Part shown: piece by piece, positions 55,579-64,000 of the stretch | Layout: each line of letters opens with the position of its first letter | Position numbering within the stretch: position 1 is the first letter of the stretch | NCBI RefSeq assembly: GCF_014196495.1 | Contig: NZ_JACIDT010000017.1 | Coordinates: 1 to 64,000, forward strand | Source of the DNA: Sphingobium jiangsuense | GTDB taxonomy: Bacteria; Pseudomonadota; Alphaproteobacteria; Sphingomonadales; Sphingomonadaceae | DNA: 64,000 bases | Reading direction: 5' to 3' | Position numbers and translations under genes: made by a program | The notes under the pieces: model-generated | Told to the model about the DNA's origin: nothing | The model's database searches: none | Seen by the model: the letters and a program-made list of their open reading frames with translations, nothing else

Positions 55579-56529
55579 ATGAAAATCGCTCTCGTTGGCG
55601 GCGGTGCCTTTGGCGAAAAGCATCTCGACGGCCTGAAGAACATCGACGGCGTCGAAGTCGTCGCGCTGTGCGGCCGCCGCCAGGAACCGACCGAGGAAAT
55701 GGCCGCGAAATATGGCGTGGGCTTCGCCACCACCGATTATGACGCCGTGCTGGCGCGCGAGGATGTCGACGCGGTGATCCTCTGCACCCCGACCCAGATG
55801 CACGCCGAGCAGGCGATCAAGGCGATGGACGCGGGCAAGCATGTAGAGGTCGAGATTCCGCTGGCCGACAGCTGGGCGGATTCGCAGGCGGTGCTCGCCA
55901 AGCAGCAGGAAACCGGCCTCGTCTGCATGGTCGGCCACACCCGCCGCTTCAACCCCTCGCACCAGTGGGTGCACAACCGGATCAAGGCGGGCGAGCTGAA
56001 CGTCCAGCAGATGGACGTTCAGACCTATTTCTTCCGCCGCAAGAACATGAACGCCAAGGGCGAGGCGCGCAGCTGGACCGACCATCTGCTCTGGCACCAT
56101 GCCGCCCACACCGTCGACCTGTTCGCCTATCAGGCGGGCAAGATCGTCGCCGCCAATGCGGTGCAGGGGCCGATCCACCCGGAACTGGGCATCGCGATGG
56201 ACATGTCGATCCAGCTGAAGAGCGAAAGCGGCGCGATCTGCACCCTGTCGCTGTCGTTCAACAATGACGGTCCGCTCGGCACGTTTTTCCGCTATATCTG
56301 CGACAACGGCACCTATATAGCCCGTTACGACGATCTGGTGAACGGCAAGGAGGAACCTGTCGACGTGAGCAAGGTTGACGTCAGCATGAACGGCATCGAA
56401 TTGCAGGATCGCGAGTTCATCGCCGCCATCCGCGAAGGGCGCGAGCCGAACAGCTCGGTCGCGCAGGTGCTCGATTGCTATCGCGTGCTGGGCGAGCTGG
56501 AGGTTCAGCTCGAAAAGGCGGGCGCATGA
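55579..56529 (+). CDS. ligC: 4-Carboxy-2-hydroxymuconate-6-semialdehyde dehydrogenase LigC
   Basis: This 316-residue Gfo/Idh/MocA-family oxidoreductase has the Rossmann motif GGGAFGEKHLDGL (residues ~7-19), CTPTQMHAEQA (~73-83), and MVGHTRRFNPSHQW (~116-129) followed by TYFFRRKN and DHLLWHHAAHTVDLF in the substrate domain. It oxidises the ring-cleavage product of LigAB, in its hemiacetal form, to 2-pyrone-4,6-dicarboxylate with NADP+. The start follows AAAGGAGAAA with ideal spacing. Its stop overlaps the next ATG. Confidence 0.96.
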   Translation: MKIALVGGGAFGEKHLDGLKNIDGVEVVALCGRRQEPTEEMAAKYGVGFATTDYDAVLAREDVDAVILCTPTQMHAEQAIKAMDAGKHVEVEIPLADSWADSQAVLAKQQETGLVCMVGHTRRFNPSHQWVHNRIKAGELNVQQMDVQTYFFRRKNMNAKGEARSWTDHLLWHHAAHTVDLFAYQAGKIVAANAVQGPIHPELGIAMDMSIQLKSESGAICTLSLSFNNDGPLGTFFRYICDNGTYIARYDDLVNGKEEPVDVSKVDVSMNGIELQDREFIAAIREGREPNSSVAQVLDCYRVLGELEVQLEKAGA

Positions 56530-57527
56530 TCGGCCCGCGCGCCATCGGGGGCCGGGCGGTCAAGCCGGTCGGCCTCGGCTGCATGAACCTCAGCCATGCC
56601 TATGGCTATCCCCTGTCGAAGGAGGATGGCGCGCGGCTGCTCGACCGGGCGCTGGACCTCGGCTACGACCATCTGGACACCGCCCGGCTCTACGGCCTGG
56701 GCAAGAATGAGGAACTGATCGGCGAGACGCTGAAAGGGCGGCGCAACCAGTTCTACCTCGCGTCCAAGATGGGCATCATCATCGACGGCGCCGCGCGCCG
56801 CATCGATTGCCGGCCGGAGGTGATCCGCGCCGAGGTGGAAAAGAGCCTGAAGCTGCTCCAGACCGATTTCATCGATCTCTACTATCTCCACCGCTACGAC
56901 CCGAAGGTGCCGATCGAGGAATCGGTCGGCGCGCTGGGCAATCTGGTGAAGGAAGGCAAGATCGGCGGTGCGGGCCTTTCGGAAATGAGCGAGGCGACGC
57001 TGCGCAGGGCGCATGCGGCCTACCCCGTCACCGCGTTGCAGAACGAATATTCGCTCTGGACCCGCAATGTGGAGATAGGATCGCTGGAGGCCTGCCGCGA
57101 ACTGGGCGTGGCGCTGGTCGCCTTCTCCCCGGTCGCGCGCGGCGCGCTGGGCGGGGAGTTGCGCGATCCGGCGACCCTGCCGAAGGACGACCTGCGGCTC
57201 ACCCATCCGCGCTTCAATGCGGAAAACTGGCCGAAGAACCTGAAGCTGATCGACGCCTTCAACGCGCTGGCGGCGGAAGCGGGCGTGGAGCCTGCGCAGC
57301 TCTCGCTCGCCTGGGTGCTCTCACGCGGCGATCATGTCCATGTCATCCCCGGCACGACCAGTCTCGACCATCTGGAAGAGAATCTGAACACGCTGGGCGT
57401 CAGCATCGGTCAGGATATCCTGGACCGCGCCGACGCGCTGATCAACCAGCGGACCGTATCGGGCCACCGCTATCCCGAAGGCATGCGCAAGACCATCGAC
57501 ACCGAGGAATTCGCCGAGGCCGCCTGA
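56526..57527 (+). CDS. Aldo/keto reductase at the end of the lig operon
   Basis: This 333-residue AKR barrel has all four catalytic residues in context: Asp in HLDTARLYG with its Tyr, Lys in LASKMG and His in YYLHR. The C-terminal IPGTTSLDHLEENL binds NADPH. The general form is close to the YajO/Tas-like AKR13 group, which reduce aldehydes or ketones. The gene is coupled to ligC by an ATGA overlap, so it is expressed with the pathway. It may handle aldehydes related to lignin monomers or protect from semialdehydes; this is inferred only. A strong terminator follows at 57548. Confidence 0.88.
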   Translation: MIGPRAIGGRAVKPVGLGCMNLSHAYGYPLSKEDGARLLDRALDLGYDHLDTARLYGLGKNEELIGETLKGRRNQFYLASKMGIIIDGAARRIDCRPEVIRAEVEKSLKLLQTDFIDLYYLHRYDPKVPIEESVGALGNLVKEGKIGGAGLSEMSEATLRRAHAAYPVTALQNEYSLWTRNVEIGSLEACRELGVALVAFSPVARGALGGELRDPATLPKDDLRLTHPRFNAENWPKNLKLIDAFNALAAEAGVEPAQLSLAWVLSRGDHVHVIPGTTSLDHLEENLNTLGVSIGQDILDRADALINQRTVSGHRYPEGMRKTIDTEEFAEAA

Positions 57528-57547
57528 TCGGAGGCATGATTTTCACA

Positions 57548-57586
57548 AAAAGGCCCGCCCTGTCATTGTGATGGGGCGGGCCTTTT
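57548..57586. terminator. Bidirectional rho-independent terminator after the lig operon
   Basis: AAAAGGCCCGCCC (57548-57560) and GGGCGGGCCTTTT (57574-57586) form a perfect 13-bp stem (nine G-C/C-G pairs plus A-U pairs) with a 13-base loop. With the A-run on one side and the U-run on the other, it can stop transcription both from the lig operon and from the convergent TonB-dependent receptor gene. Confidence 0.9.
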
Positions 57587-57620
57587 CCGTGCGATCGCAT
57601 CCTGAGACGGACATTTTATC

Positions 57621-57697
57621 GTCATGCCAGCGCAGGCTGGGCTCTCAGGCCATGTCGCGCATCGCCTCCTGGGATGCCAGCCTGCGCTGGCATGACG
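57621..57697. repeat. 77-bp palindromic intergenic repeat, copy 3
   Basis: It opens GTCATGCCAGCGCAGGCTGG and closes CCAGCCTGCGCTGGCATGACG, with arms complementary over 20 bp. This is the most perfect of the three copies. It lies between the terminator and the stop codon of the TonB-dependent receptor gene. Confidence 0.8.
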
Positions 57698-57733
57698 TGA
57701 CGGGAGAGCCGAAAACCAGCCCTCCCCTCCGTC

Positions 57734-60448
57734 TCAGAACTTCACGCTCCACGATGCGGAGACGCTCGTGCCCAGCTTGTAGAGGTTGTAATAGATGCGG
57801 TTGGCGCCGCTTTCCTGATATTCGCGGAACTTGCGCCCGGTCAGGTTGCGCGCCTCCAGCTTCAGCTCGCTGTCGATGCCGCCGAGGCGGATGCCCTGCC
57901 GCATCACGAAATCCAGGTTGAAGCCGGGATGCTCGTAGATATCCGGCGTGCCGCCCGGTCCCCTGCTCGTCACGCGCTTGCTCGCATAGGTGAGGAGCAG
58001 CGTCTGCTGCGACAGGCTGTCCGTATCCTCCAGCCCCAGTTGCAGGTTCACCAGATGGTCCGACTGGCCGGTCAGCGGGTCGCCGTCGGTGAAATAGTTG
58101 GTCGCGGCGACATCCCCCACCTGATAGATCGACACCAGATCGTCGGCGCCGACCCGGATTTTCGAGCGGGTATAGGTATAGTTCGCCACCAGCACCGCCC
58201 TGCGGCTGACGAAGAAGCCGCCGTCCGACAGCCCGTCGAGCGGGAAATATTTCTGCAACTCCACCTCGGCGCCGTAGAGGCGGGCCTCCGGCGCATTGGC
58301 ATAGCCGGTGATCGGATCGTTGCCCGACTGGATCGACACATAGGCTTCGATCGGATTGTCGATCTTCTTGTAGAAGCCGGCGAGCGAGAAGCGCTGATCG
58401 CGCGCGAAATACCATTCGAACCGCGCCTCGCCATTATAGAGCACGCTGTCGCGCAGCGTGGGGTTGCCCAGATAGGTGCGGTTGGTTTCCGGGTCGTAGA
58501 AGCTCTGGTTCAGCAGCTCCCGGAATTGCGGGCGGGCGATGGTCTTGGATCCGCTGGCACGCAGCTGCATGTCCGGCGCGACCTCATAGGTGATGGTGAT
58601 CGCGGGCAGCCAGTAATCCTTCTTCAACAGGGTCGATCCGCCCTGATTGATGCTGGTGTTGAACACGCGGGTCGGTTCGACCGACTGCATCGCCCGTTCG
58701 TACCGCACACCCGCGGTCACGTTCAGCCCCTCGACCAGATCGGCCTGAACCTGCCCGTAGCCCGCGTCGATGTTCAGCTTCGCGGTGAAGGACGGGTCGC
58801 TTTCCGTCGTTTCGATGAGGCCGATGTCATAATGGTTGACGACGGCGGGCTGGAGCAGGAAATCCGGCCGCCACAGGCCGATGCCGTCGACGAAATCGTC
58901 GCCGGGGTTGAACTGGAATTCCCGGCGCGAGGAGATGCGCTTGGTGTCGGACAGCGCATAGCCCGCCGACAGGACGACCGAGGGCGCGACCTCATAGCTG
59001 AAATCCGCGCCGAACGAGTAGAGATTCTCGTTCAGGTCGGAAAAGGCCGCGACCGCCTTGCCCCGCTGGCGGTCGAGCAGGTTGATATAATAGGCGCCAT
59101 AAGGATCGGCCGCCTGATTGGTCCGCACATATTCGAAATCCAGCTCATAGGGCGCCTCGCGCTGCGAATTGGCATAGGCGGCGCGCAGGTCGACATTGAG
59201 GCCGGATATCTCGAACTCGCCGACGAGCTGGGTGTCGAACAACTGCCGTTCGTACCAGGCGGTCGACTGGTCCATATAGTCGGCGCCCAGGATGCTGTTG
59301 TTCTTGACGCCATGGGCGAGGCTCGCCTGCTTCAGCGTGTCGCGCACATAAAGGTTGGTCCAGCGGATGCTGTTGTCGCCGAATTCCACGCCCAGCCCCA
59401 GCAGGCCGTTCACCACGATCCGGTTGTCGGTCATCACCTTGGTGAAGGCCGTGTCCACGGTGGAGAGGTCCGCGCTCTGGGCGGTCTGCTGCGTGATCTC
59501 GCGCGTGCGCCATTTGTTGCTGTAGCCGAAGGAGGCGATGACGCCCATTTCCGCGCCGCCCAGATCGAACCGTGTGCCGCCGGTCAGCTCTGCGGAGAAA
59601 TTCGCCGGGATATTGTCGTTCCGCTGCACCACGGCGTTGCGGCCGGTGACGAGCCCGCTCGCGATCGCGACCGAATCAACGTCGCCGATGCGCTCGCCGC
59701 TGGCGAAAAAGGCCTTCAGCGCGGGCGTGTAATCACGGTTGCCGTTGTCGAAGCCGGTCCAGTCGGTGCTGCTGCCATAATAGGTATAGCCCATCTGGCC
59801 GGTCGTTTCGCTGTCCAGCCCGACCCCGCCCTTGACCGTCACGAAGCTTTCGGTCGGGATGGTCTTGGTGGTGAGGTTGATGACGCCGCCGCCGAATTCG
59901 CCGGGGAAGTTCACCGAATAGCTTTTCTGCACCAGCGACGAGGCGACCACGTTGGTCGGGAACAGGTCGAGCGGGACGACGCGCCGGAGCGGCTCGGGGC
60001 TGGGCAGCGGCGAGCCGTTGAGCAGCGCGGAGGAATAGCGATCGCCCAGGCCGCGCACATAGACGAAGCCGTTGCCCATCACGCTGAGGCCGGTCACGCG
60101 GCTGAGCGCGCCTGCGATATCGCCTTCGCCGGTGCGCTGGATATCCGCCGTGGTCAGCACGGAAACCACGGCGGGCGCGGCCTGCTGCACATTGTCGGAA
60201 CGGCGGCCCGTCACGATGATCGCGCCGGGAATGGAAATATCCCTGCCCTGCTGGTCTGCCTCGGCATCAGCCATGGCGGCGGCATCGGGCGCATCCGGCG
60301 CCGCCGCAGCGGCGGCGGGCATGGCGACCGCGTCGTCAGGCCGTGCGGGGGCAGGCTCCGCGAGCGCAGCGGCATGGGCCATGGAAACAGGCGCGGCAAG
60401 CGCAGACGAAAGCAGCAGAAGGCGCGCGAAACGGATCGGCGATGCCAT
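57734..60448 (-). CDS. TonB-dependent outer-membrane receptor
   Basis: This 904-residue protein has a signal peptide (residues ~1-27, ending A-H-A), a low-complexity Ala/Pro/Asp segment to ~65, a TonB-box-like IIVTGRR (~76), a plug domain (~85-215; SVLTTADIQRTGEGDIAGAL, VYVRGLGDRYSS, VINLTTKT) and a long beta-barrel ending W-S-V-K-F with the terminal aromatic typical of outer-membrane proteins. The ligand is not readable. It is encoded 79 bp downstream of a secreted lipoprotein gene on the same strand, which probably forms its surface or periplasmic partner. The start at 60448 gives the signal peptide. Confidence 0.92.
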   Translation of the reverse strand: MASPIRFARLLLLSSALAAPVSMAHAAALAEPAPARPDDAVAMPAAAAAAPDAPDAAAMADAEADQQGRDISIPGAIIVTGRRSDNVQQAAPAVVSVLTTADIQRTGEGDIAGALSRVTGLSVMGNGFVYVRGLGDRYSSALLNGSPLPSPEPLRRVVPLDLFPTNVVASSLVQKSYSVNFPGEFGGGVINLTTKTIPTESFVTVKGGVGLDSETTGQMGYTYYGSSTDWTGFDNGNRDYTPALKAFFASGERIGDVDSVAIASGLVTGRNAVVQRNDNIPANFSAELTGGTRFDLGGAEMGVIASFGYSNKWRTREITQQTAQSADLSTVDTAFTKVMTDNRIVVNGLLGLGVEFGDNSIRWTNLYVRDTLKQASLAHGVKNNSILGADYMDQSTAWYERQLFDTQLVGEFEISGLNVDLRAAYANSQREAPYELDFEYVRTNQAADPYGAYYINLLDRQRGKAVAAFSDLNENLYSFGADFSYEVAPSVVLSAGYALSDTKRISSRREFQFNPGDDFVDGIGLWRPDFLLQPAVVNHYDIGLIETTESDPSFTAKLNIDAGYGQVQADLVEGLNVTAGVRYERAMQSVEPTRVFNTSINQGGSTLLKKDYWLPAITITYEVAPDMQLRASGSKTIARPQFRELLNQSFYDPETNRTYLGNPTLRDSVLYNGEARFEWYFARDQRFSLAGFYKKIDNPIEAYVSIQSGNDPITGYANAPEARLYGAEVELQKYFPLDGLSDGGFFVSRRAVLVANYTYTRSKIRVGADDLVSIYQVGDVAATNYFTDGDPLTGQSDHLVNLQLGLEDTDSLSQQTLLLTYASKRVTSRGPGGTPDIYEHPGFNLDFVMRQGIRLGGIDSELKLEARNLTGRKFREYQESGANRIYYNLYKLGTSVSASWSVKF

Positions 60449-60527
60449 GAATTTTCCCCATATATTCGTTTGGAAAGGAGGCGAGGCGCGGCCTGATGCC
60501 CCGCCTCGCCCCTGCATTCGTCCCGGA

Positions 60528-62081
60528 TCAGGCCGTCGGCAGCGACGTGCAGGCAGATCCGCTGCCGAAGCCGGCGGTGGCGCTGTCGCAGGTCCAGCCT
60601 TTGTACCAGGTGTCGTTGGCGTCCTTCACCGCGCCGATATAGTCGGTCTTGGCGAGGGCCGAACCGAGCGTGCTGGCGTCGAAGGCGGGGATGGCGGTTT
60701 CCTTCGCGCCGTTGACGAACAGGTTCGCCAGGCTGGCGGTGAAGGCCGCGTTGTTGTTGGTGCCCGCCTCGAAGATCGTCCGCGTCTGGGCGGCGGTGAC
60801 GCCCGAACCGTCGATGATCGCCGCCGAGCCGCCGCACTGCATCACGACCGAATGGAACACCGGCGGGCCCTGCTCGTCCGTGCCGCTGGTCTGCACCGTC
60901 TTGGCATTGCGCAGTTGGAGGCAGGGCTGGTTGGGCGCGACCACCACGCCGTTCACCAGCGTCGCATCCATGCCGCCGCGCATCATGATCGCCGCGCCGT
61001 TGCCGGCAACGGCATTGGTGACGAAGGTGAAGTTGGCGAGGCGGAAATGGGTGCGCGGCGTGTCGTTGTCGACGGTGTTGTCGCTATCGCCCTCGATCAT
61101 GCTGTCGGCGACATTGGCCCGCTGCACCGCGATGACATATTGCGCGAACGCCTTGGCGCCGGTGTCGATATCCAGCGAATCGTCCTCCGCGCCGGTGATG
61201 ACGATGTGCTTGAGCACCGGCTGGCCGCCGAACATCTCGATGCCGTCGTCGGAGCTGTTGTGGATCTGGATATATTCCATCTTGGTGCCGGTGCCGACGC
61301 CCGACGGGGTCAGGCCCTGCAATTCCTTGTCCGCCGAGAGGACATAGCCCGAATAGCGGATCTGCACATATTTCAGCTCGCCGCTGCTGTCGTTGTTGGT
61401 GACGCCGCCATAATAGGCGGGCGCGGCGGCGCCTTCGGTGTTGCGATAGCAGGCGGTGGTGCCGGGCGTGGCGCTGGTCGCCTCGCAATCCGTCACCTGC
61501 GCGCGGCCGAGCAGCACGACGCCGCCCCACTGGCCCGACGAATTGTCGGAGTTGGAGCCGCTGATATTCTGCTGGCTGGTGAAGATGATCGGCTTGTCCG
61601 CCTCGCCCACCGCCATCAGCTTGTTGCCGCGATTGACCGCGAGCCAGGAAATCGCCTTGCCGTAGAGGATCACGCCGGGCTGGATGGTGAGCGTGACGCT
61701 CTTTTCCCCGCTGGTCGGCGTCGCGCCCAGATCGTCGCCCACATCGACGCGCCCGGCCAGTTCATAGAGCAGGCCGCTGATCTTGGGCAGGGTGGTGCTG
61801 GTGGTGATCTTGGCGGGCAGCGTGCAGACGCGCCAGGTGCCGGTCGGTCCGGTGATCGTGCCGCTGTCGGTCAGCGGAACCTCGATGGTGGGACAGCCGC
61901 CCGCCGCCTCGACCGTGCCGGTGCCGGGCGTCGGAGTCGGGCTGGGCGTCGGCGAGGGGTTGTTGATCGTGATATCGCCGCCGCTGCCGGGCGAAGCCAC
62001 GTCATCCGCGCCGCAAGCGCTCAACGCGGCGACGGCGCAGCCCGCCAGCAGGAATTTCGCTATATTCGACTTCATCATCAT
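60528..62081 (-). CDS. Secreted lipoprotein with beta-helix-like body, partner of the TonB receptor
   Basis: This 517-residue protein has a lipoprotein signal (K-F-L-L-A-G-C-A-V-A-A-L-S-A-C, lipidated Cys about residue 23), then a Pro/Thr-rich linker with repeated S-P-T-P, then a body with repeated short strands and Asn/Gly turns such as QWGGVVLLG, SDDGIEMFGGQPVLKHIVITG and EDDSLDIDTGA. These suggest a right-handed parallel beta-helix. Three ATGs in a row begin the gene. No enzyme motif was recognised. The pairing with a TonB-dependent receptor suggests a role in capture or trimming of a substrate at the cell surface. Confidence 0.75.
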   Translation of the reverse strand: MMMKSNIAKFLLAGCAVAALSACGADDVASPGSGGDITINNPSPTPSPTPTPGTGTVEAAGGCPTIEVPLTDSGTITGPTGTWRVCTLPAKITTSTTLPKISGLLYELAGRVDVGDDLGATPTSGEKSVTLTIQPGVILYGKAISWLAVNRGNKLMAVGEADKPIIFTSQQNISGSNSDNSSGQWGGVVLLGRAQVTDCEATSATPGTTACYRNTEGAAAPAYYGGVTNNDSSGELKYVQIRYSGYVLSADKELQGLTPSGVGTGTKMEYIQIHNSSDDGIEMFGGQPVLKHIVITGAEDDSLDIDTGAKAFAQYVIAVQRANVADSMIEGDSDNTVDNDTPRTHFRLANFTFVTNAVAGNGAAIMMRGGMDATLVNGVVVAPNQPCLQLRNAKTVQTSGTDEQGPPVFHSVVMQCGGSAAIIDGSGVTAAQTRTIFEAGTNNNAAFTASLANLFVNGAKETAIPAFDASTLGSALAKTDYIGAVKDANDTWYKGWTCDSATAGFGSGSACTSLPTA

Positions 62082-62340
62082 GGTGTTCTCCGCTCCGGCT
62101 ATGGCCGGCTCATCTTCGGGAAGCGGAGCGCAGCAGAGACAATCATCTGTTCCCCCTGACGCCCTCGGCGCGAGCCAATAGGCGCGGGAAATGACGCCGT
62201 GATTTCGGGATAATTGCAGTTTTGTGAAATGAAAATCCTTTTTGTGACAATTGGATGACAGCGCGGGTCGTCCTGCACGGCGGATGCGCAAAGAGGCGCC
62301 ACGGCCCTTGGGCGCGTGGACGAAAGCGATAGCGGAAAAG
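62082..62340. other. Upstream region of the lipoprotein-receptor operon
   Basis: These 259 bp between the lipoprotein start and the ssrA terminator contain no supported gene. An A+T-richer patch at about 62205-62255 (TGCAGTTTTGTGAAATGAAAATCC) is the likely promoter zone for the minus-strand operon. I cannot define the exact elements. Confidence 0.4.
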
Positions 62341-62352
62341 AAAAGGAAAGTG

Positions 62353-62380
62353 CCGGAGGTTCTGTTGCCCGGCCCTCCGG
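62353..62380 (-). terminator. Terminator of ssrA
   Basis: On the minus strand CCGGAGG (62380-62374) and CCTCCGG (62359-62353) form a 7-bp stem, followed at once by a pyrimidine tract with U-runs (62350-62335, read as A-rich on the plus strand). It closes the tmRNA transcription unit. Confidence 0.7.
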
Positions 62381-62384
62381 CGGC

Positions 62385-62712
62385 CGCTGTAACCCTTCTG
62401 TTGCCCGGCGGGTCCAACCGCGTTCTATTTGGGTAATGTCAGGCCGCGAGGCCCTCAATTACGCAGCAAGAGCAAGTGCTTCGTTGTCGTTGGCACTTAT
62501 AGGTTTTGAGCCTTGAACGGGTTACTCAGCCCGAGCGAAAACATCGTCTTTCAATACACGTCGATCCTGGTTCGGCCCCGTCAGAGCATCCGGCCCCATT
62601 CGAAGCCGGATGTTATGGTGGAGCCGCCGGGTACTGCCCCCGGGTCCGCTGCATCTATTACACGACATATTTTATCGCCATAGTCGGCCGAAACCGACAT
62701 CCTCCATATAGG
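62385..62712 (-). ncRNA. ssrA: Circularly permuted two-piece tmRNA
   Basis: On the minus strand an acceptor piece (about 62712-62616) ends in CGGCTCCACCA. After a 36-base spacer that folds as a hairpin, the coding piece begins GGGGCCGAACCAGGATCGACG at 62579. GGGGCCG pairs with CGGCTCC to rebuild a 7-bp acceptor stem (one G-U), as required for a permuted tmRNA. The tag frame at 62494-62459 reads GCC AAC GAC AAC GAA GCA CTT GCT CTT GCT GCG TAA, giving ANDNEALALAA. The sequence after the stop forms G+C-rich pseudoknot-like helices. Outer ends of both pieces are approximate. It rescues stalled ribosomes together with SmpB. Confidence 0.93.
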
Positions 62713-62784
62713 GTGGCCGCGCCGATATGAAAAGAGGCGAGACATATCTGTTCCGCCTCCTTTTCCTTTCCCCTTGTAGCGGAC

Positions 62785-63045
62785 TCAGTCGCCATCCTCC
62801 GCCACCGGATCGGTCCCATTGTCGGACGGCGGGGCGGCATTGTCGACCGCGCGGGCGGCGGCCGCGATCATGACATTGGCCTTTTCCTCCAGTTCATCGG
62901 CCCTGGCGTCGAACATTCCGGCTTCCGGGGCGGAGGCATTGGCGCCCGCCGCCTCGCCCGCGCCGCCGCAGCCGCCACCGAGCAGCGAGAGGGAGAGCGC
63001 GCAGATCGACAAAAAGCGCGCCCTTGCGGCCATCGCCCGCCTCAT
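62785..63045 (-). CDS. Small secreted/lipoprotein-like hypothetical protein
   Basis: This 86-residue protein has a hydrophobic N-terminus ([17 protein letters not shown]) with a possible, weak lipobox, followed by an Ala/Asp/Glu-rich part predicted to be mostly helical. I do not recognise a family. The ATG at 63045 overlaps the mscL stop (ATGA), and a second start is possible at 63033, so the gene is probably translated with mscL. The low-complexity tail ends DPVAEDGD. Confidence 0.6.
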   Translation of the reverse strand: MRRAMAARARFLSICALSLSLLGGGCGGAGEAAGANASAPEAGMFDARADELEEKANVMIAAAARAVDNAAPPSDNGTDPVAEDGD

Positions 63046-63476
63046 TCCTTTCTGGTCAGCGAATCGCGGATATCGCGCAGCAGCAGCACTTCCTCCGACG
63101 GCGCGGCGTCCTCCACCGCAGGCTTGGCCGCCAGGCGATTCACCATGCGGATCATCAGGAAGATGATGAACGCCAGAATGAGGAAGTTGATGACGACGGT
63201 GATGAACTCGCCCCAGCCGAACAGCGCGACGCCCGCCGCCTTCAGATCCTGATAGCTGTCGGGCGAGCCCTTGAAGCCCGCCGGTATCTCGCCCAGCCGG
63301 ATGAAATAGTTGGAAAAATCGATCCCGCCGAAAATGAAGCCCACCACCGGCATGATGAGATCGTCGGTAAGGGATTTGGTGATGGTCGCGAAGGCGCCGC
63401 CGATGATGACGCCGACCGCCAGGTCCATCACATTGCCGCGCGCGATGAATTCCCGGAATTCGGATGCTATGGACAT
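63042..63476 (-). CDS. mscL: Large-conductance mechanosensitive channel MscL
   Basis: This 144-residue protein has the conserved N-terminal amphipathic helix and TM1 ([24 protein letters not shown], residues ~6-29), a periplasmic loop with Y-F-I-R-L, TM2 ([23 protein letters not shown], ~90-112) and a charged cytoplasmic helix ending SLTRKE. It is a homopentameric channel that opens at high membrane tension during hypo-osmotic shock. The ATG at 63476 was chosen because residues encoded further upstream in frame lack homology. An AAGGAGGAAAT ribosome site precedes it. Confidence 0.96.
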   Translation of the reverse strand: MSIASEFREFIARGNVMDLAVGVIIGGAFATITKSLTDDLIMPVVGFIFGGIDFSNYFIRLGEIPAGFKGSPDSYQDLKAAGVALFGWGEFITVVINFLILAFIIFLMIRMVNRLAAKPAVEDAAPSEEVLLLRDIRDSLTRKE

Positions 63477-63598
63477 GCTTATTTCCTCCTTGGCCACGCA
63501 TTTCGTGCCTGTCTTGCACGGACGCCCGCCCCTGTCCAGTTGCATAGGCAGGCGCGCGCCGCTAGCCTGCCGCCTCTATCAGGATGAGGATGATCTCC

Positions 63599-64000
63599 AT
63601 GATTCCGACCCTTTCCCTTCGTTCCCCGCTCCGCCCTGTGCCCCGCCCTTCCCTTCGCTTGCTGCTGGCGGCCTTGTGCGTTTTCGCCTTGTCGGCCTGC
63701 GGCATCAACAGCGTCCCCACCGCCGAGGAGGCCGCCAAGGCGCGCTGGGCCGATGTGGAGGCGCAATATCAGCGCCGGGCGGATCTGGTCGGCAATCTGG
63801 TGGCGACCGTCAAGGGCGCGGCCCGGCACGAGCAGGAAACGCTGACGCAGGTGACGGAGGCCCGCGCGCGGGCGACATCGGTGCAGGTCAGCGCCGACGA
63901 CCTCGGCGACCCGGCCAAGGTCGCCCAGTTCGCGCAGGCGCAGGGCGCGCTCAGCCAGTCGCTCGGCCGCCTGCTCGCGACGGTCGAGGCCTATCCCGAC
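63599..64000 (+). CDS. lemA: LemA family lipoprotein, N-terminal part, cut by window edge
   Basis: From the ATG at 63599 the frame is open to the right edge (134 codons). A lipoprotein signal ([14 protein letters not shown]) is followed by [32 protein letters not shown], the canonical LemA opening, and a long helical stretch. LemA proteins are membrane-anchored four-helix-bundle proteins, usually encoded with TPM-domain proteins; function is unclear. The start follows GGATGAGGA. Confidence 0.9.
   Translation, partial: MIPTLSLRSPLRPVPRPSLRLLLAALCVFALSACGINSVPTAEEAAKARWADVEAQYQRRADLVGNLVATVKGAARHEQETLTQVTEARARATSVQVSADDLGDPAKVAQFAQAQGALSQSLGRLLATVEAYPD

Noticed and set aside
57929..60496. 855-codon open frame on the plus strand
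   Set aside because: It is antisense to the TonB-dependent receptor and caused by high GC and codon bias. No recognisable fold.
62506..62730. Small 74-residue protein gene
   Set aside because: The stretch is the tmRNA acceptor piece and spacer on the opposite strand.

Overview
The window is high-GC chromosomal DNA of an alphaproteobacterium, almost certainly a sphingomonad (Sphingomonadaceae, e.g. Sphingobium, Novosphingobium or Sphingomonas). The evidence is a complete protocatechuate 4,5-cleavage (lig) gene set, a circularly permuted two-piece tmRNA gene whose tag reads ANDNEALALAA, TonB-dependent receptors and a NasS/NasT-controlled nitrate assimilation cluster.

Region 1 (1-27.9 kb) looks like an accessory genomic island. 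It ends at 27904-27927 in a 24-bp fragment that matches the 3' end of a tRNA-Glu gene, preceded by short tandem repeats that resemble integrase arm sites. It carries a large acyl-CoA catabolic cluster of unknown substrate. Leftward genes encode an enoyl-CoA hydratase/isomerase, a MaoC hydratase, a CitE-type lyase and a partial aldehyde dehydrogenase. Rightward genes encode a GST, an acyl-CoA-dehydrogenase-like protein with an FMN reductase (perhaps a two-component monooxygenase), a MarR-type regulator, a classical acyl-CoA dehydrogenase, three SDRs, a BKACE enzyme, a crotonase, a thiolase, a second crotonase, an acyl-CoA synthetase, a split biotin-dependent acyl-CoA carboxylase and a tandem NTF2-like protein. 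The promoters share an AATGCAC-containing motif, so this is probably one regulon. A small multidrug transporter, two alpha/beta hydrolases and a MarR-controlled tripartite efflux operon (FUSC, DUF1656, HlyD, outer-membrane factor) complete the island.

Region 2 (28-41.4 kb) is chromosomal backbone. It holds an aminotransferase, a glutamine amidotransferase and the nitrate assimilation operon narK-nirB-nirD-nasA-cobA on the minus strand. A fused PP2C phosphatase/protein kinase is divergent from it, and nasT-nasS follow. The spacer after nasS contains hairpins resembling an ANTAR (NasT) target plus a terminator.

Region 3 (41.5-48 kb) encodes envelope glycan functions: a glycosyltransferase-like protein, a MOP flippase, a HAD-UbiA fusion, a polytopic membrane protein and an EamA/ArnE-like small transporter. 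Region 4 (48-57.5 kb) is the lig cluster: ligK-ligU-ligI leftward, and ligR, an NAD-binding protein, ligJ-ligA-ligB-ligC and an aldo/keto reductase rightward. Together they take protocatechuate through ring cleavage to pyruvate and oxaloacetate. Region 5 (57.7-64 kb) has a TonB-dependent receptor with a lipoprotein partner, ssrA, a small lipoprotein, mscL and the start of lemA.

Three 77-bp palindromic intergenic repeats lie in regions 3-5 and none was seen in region 1, which fits a foreign origin for region 1. All statements are from reading the sequence; no database search was run.
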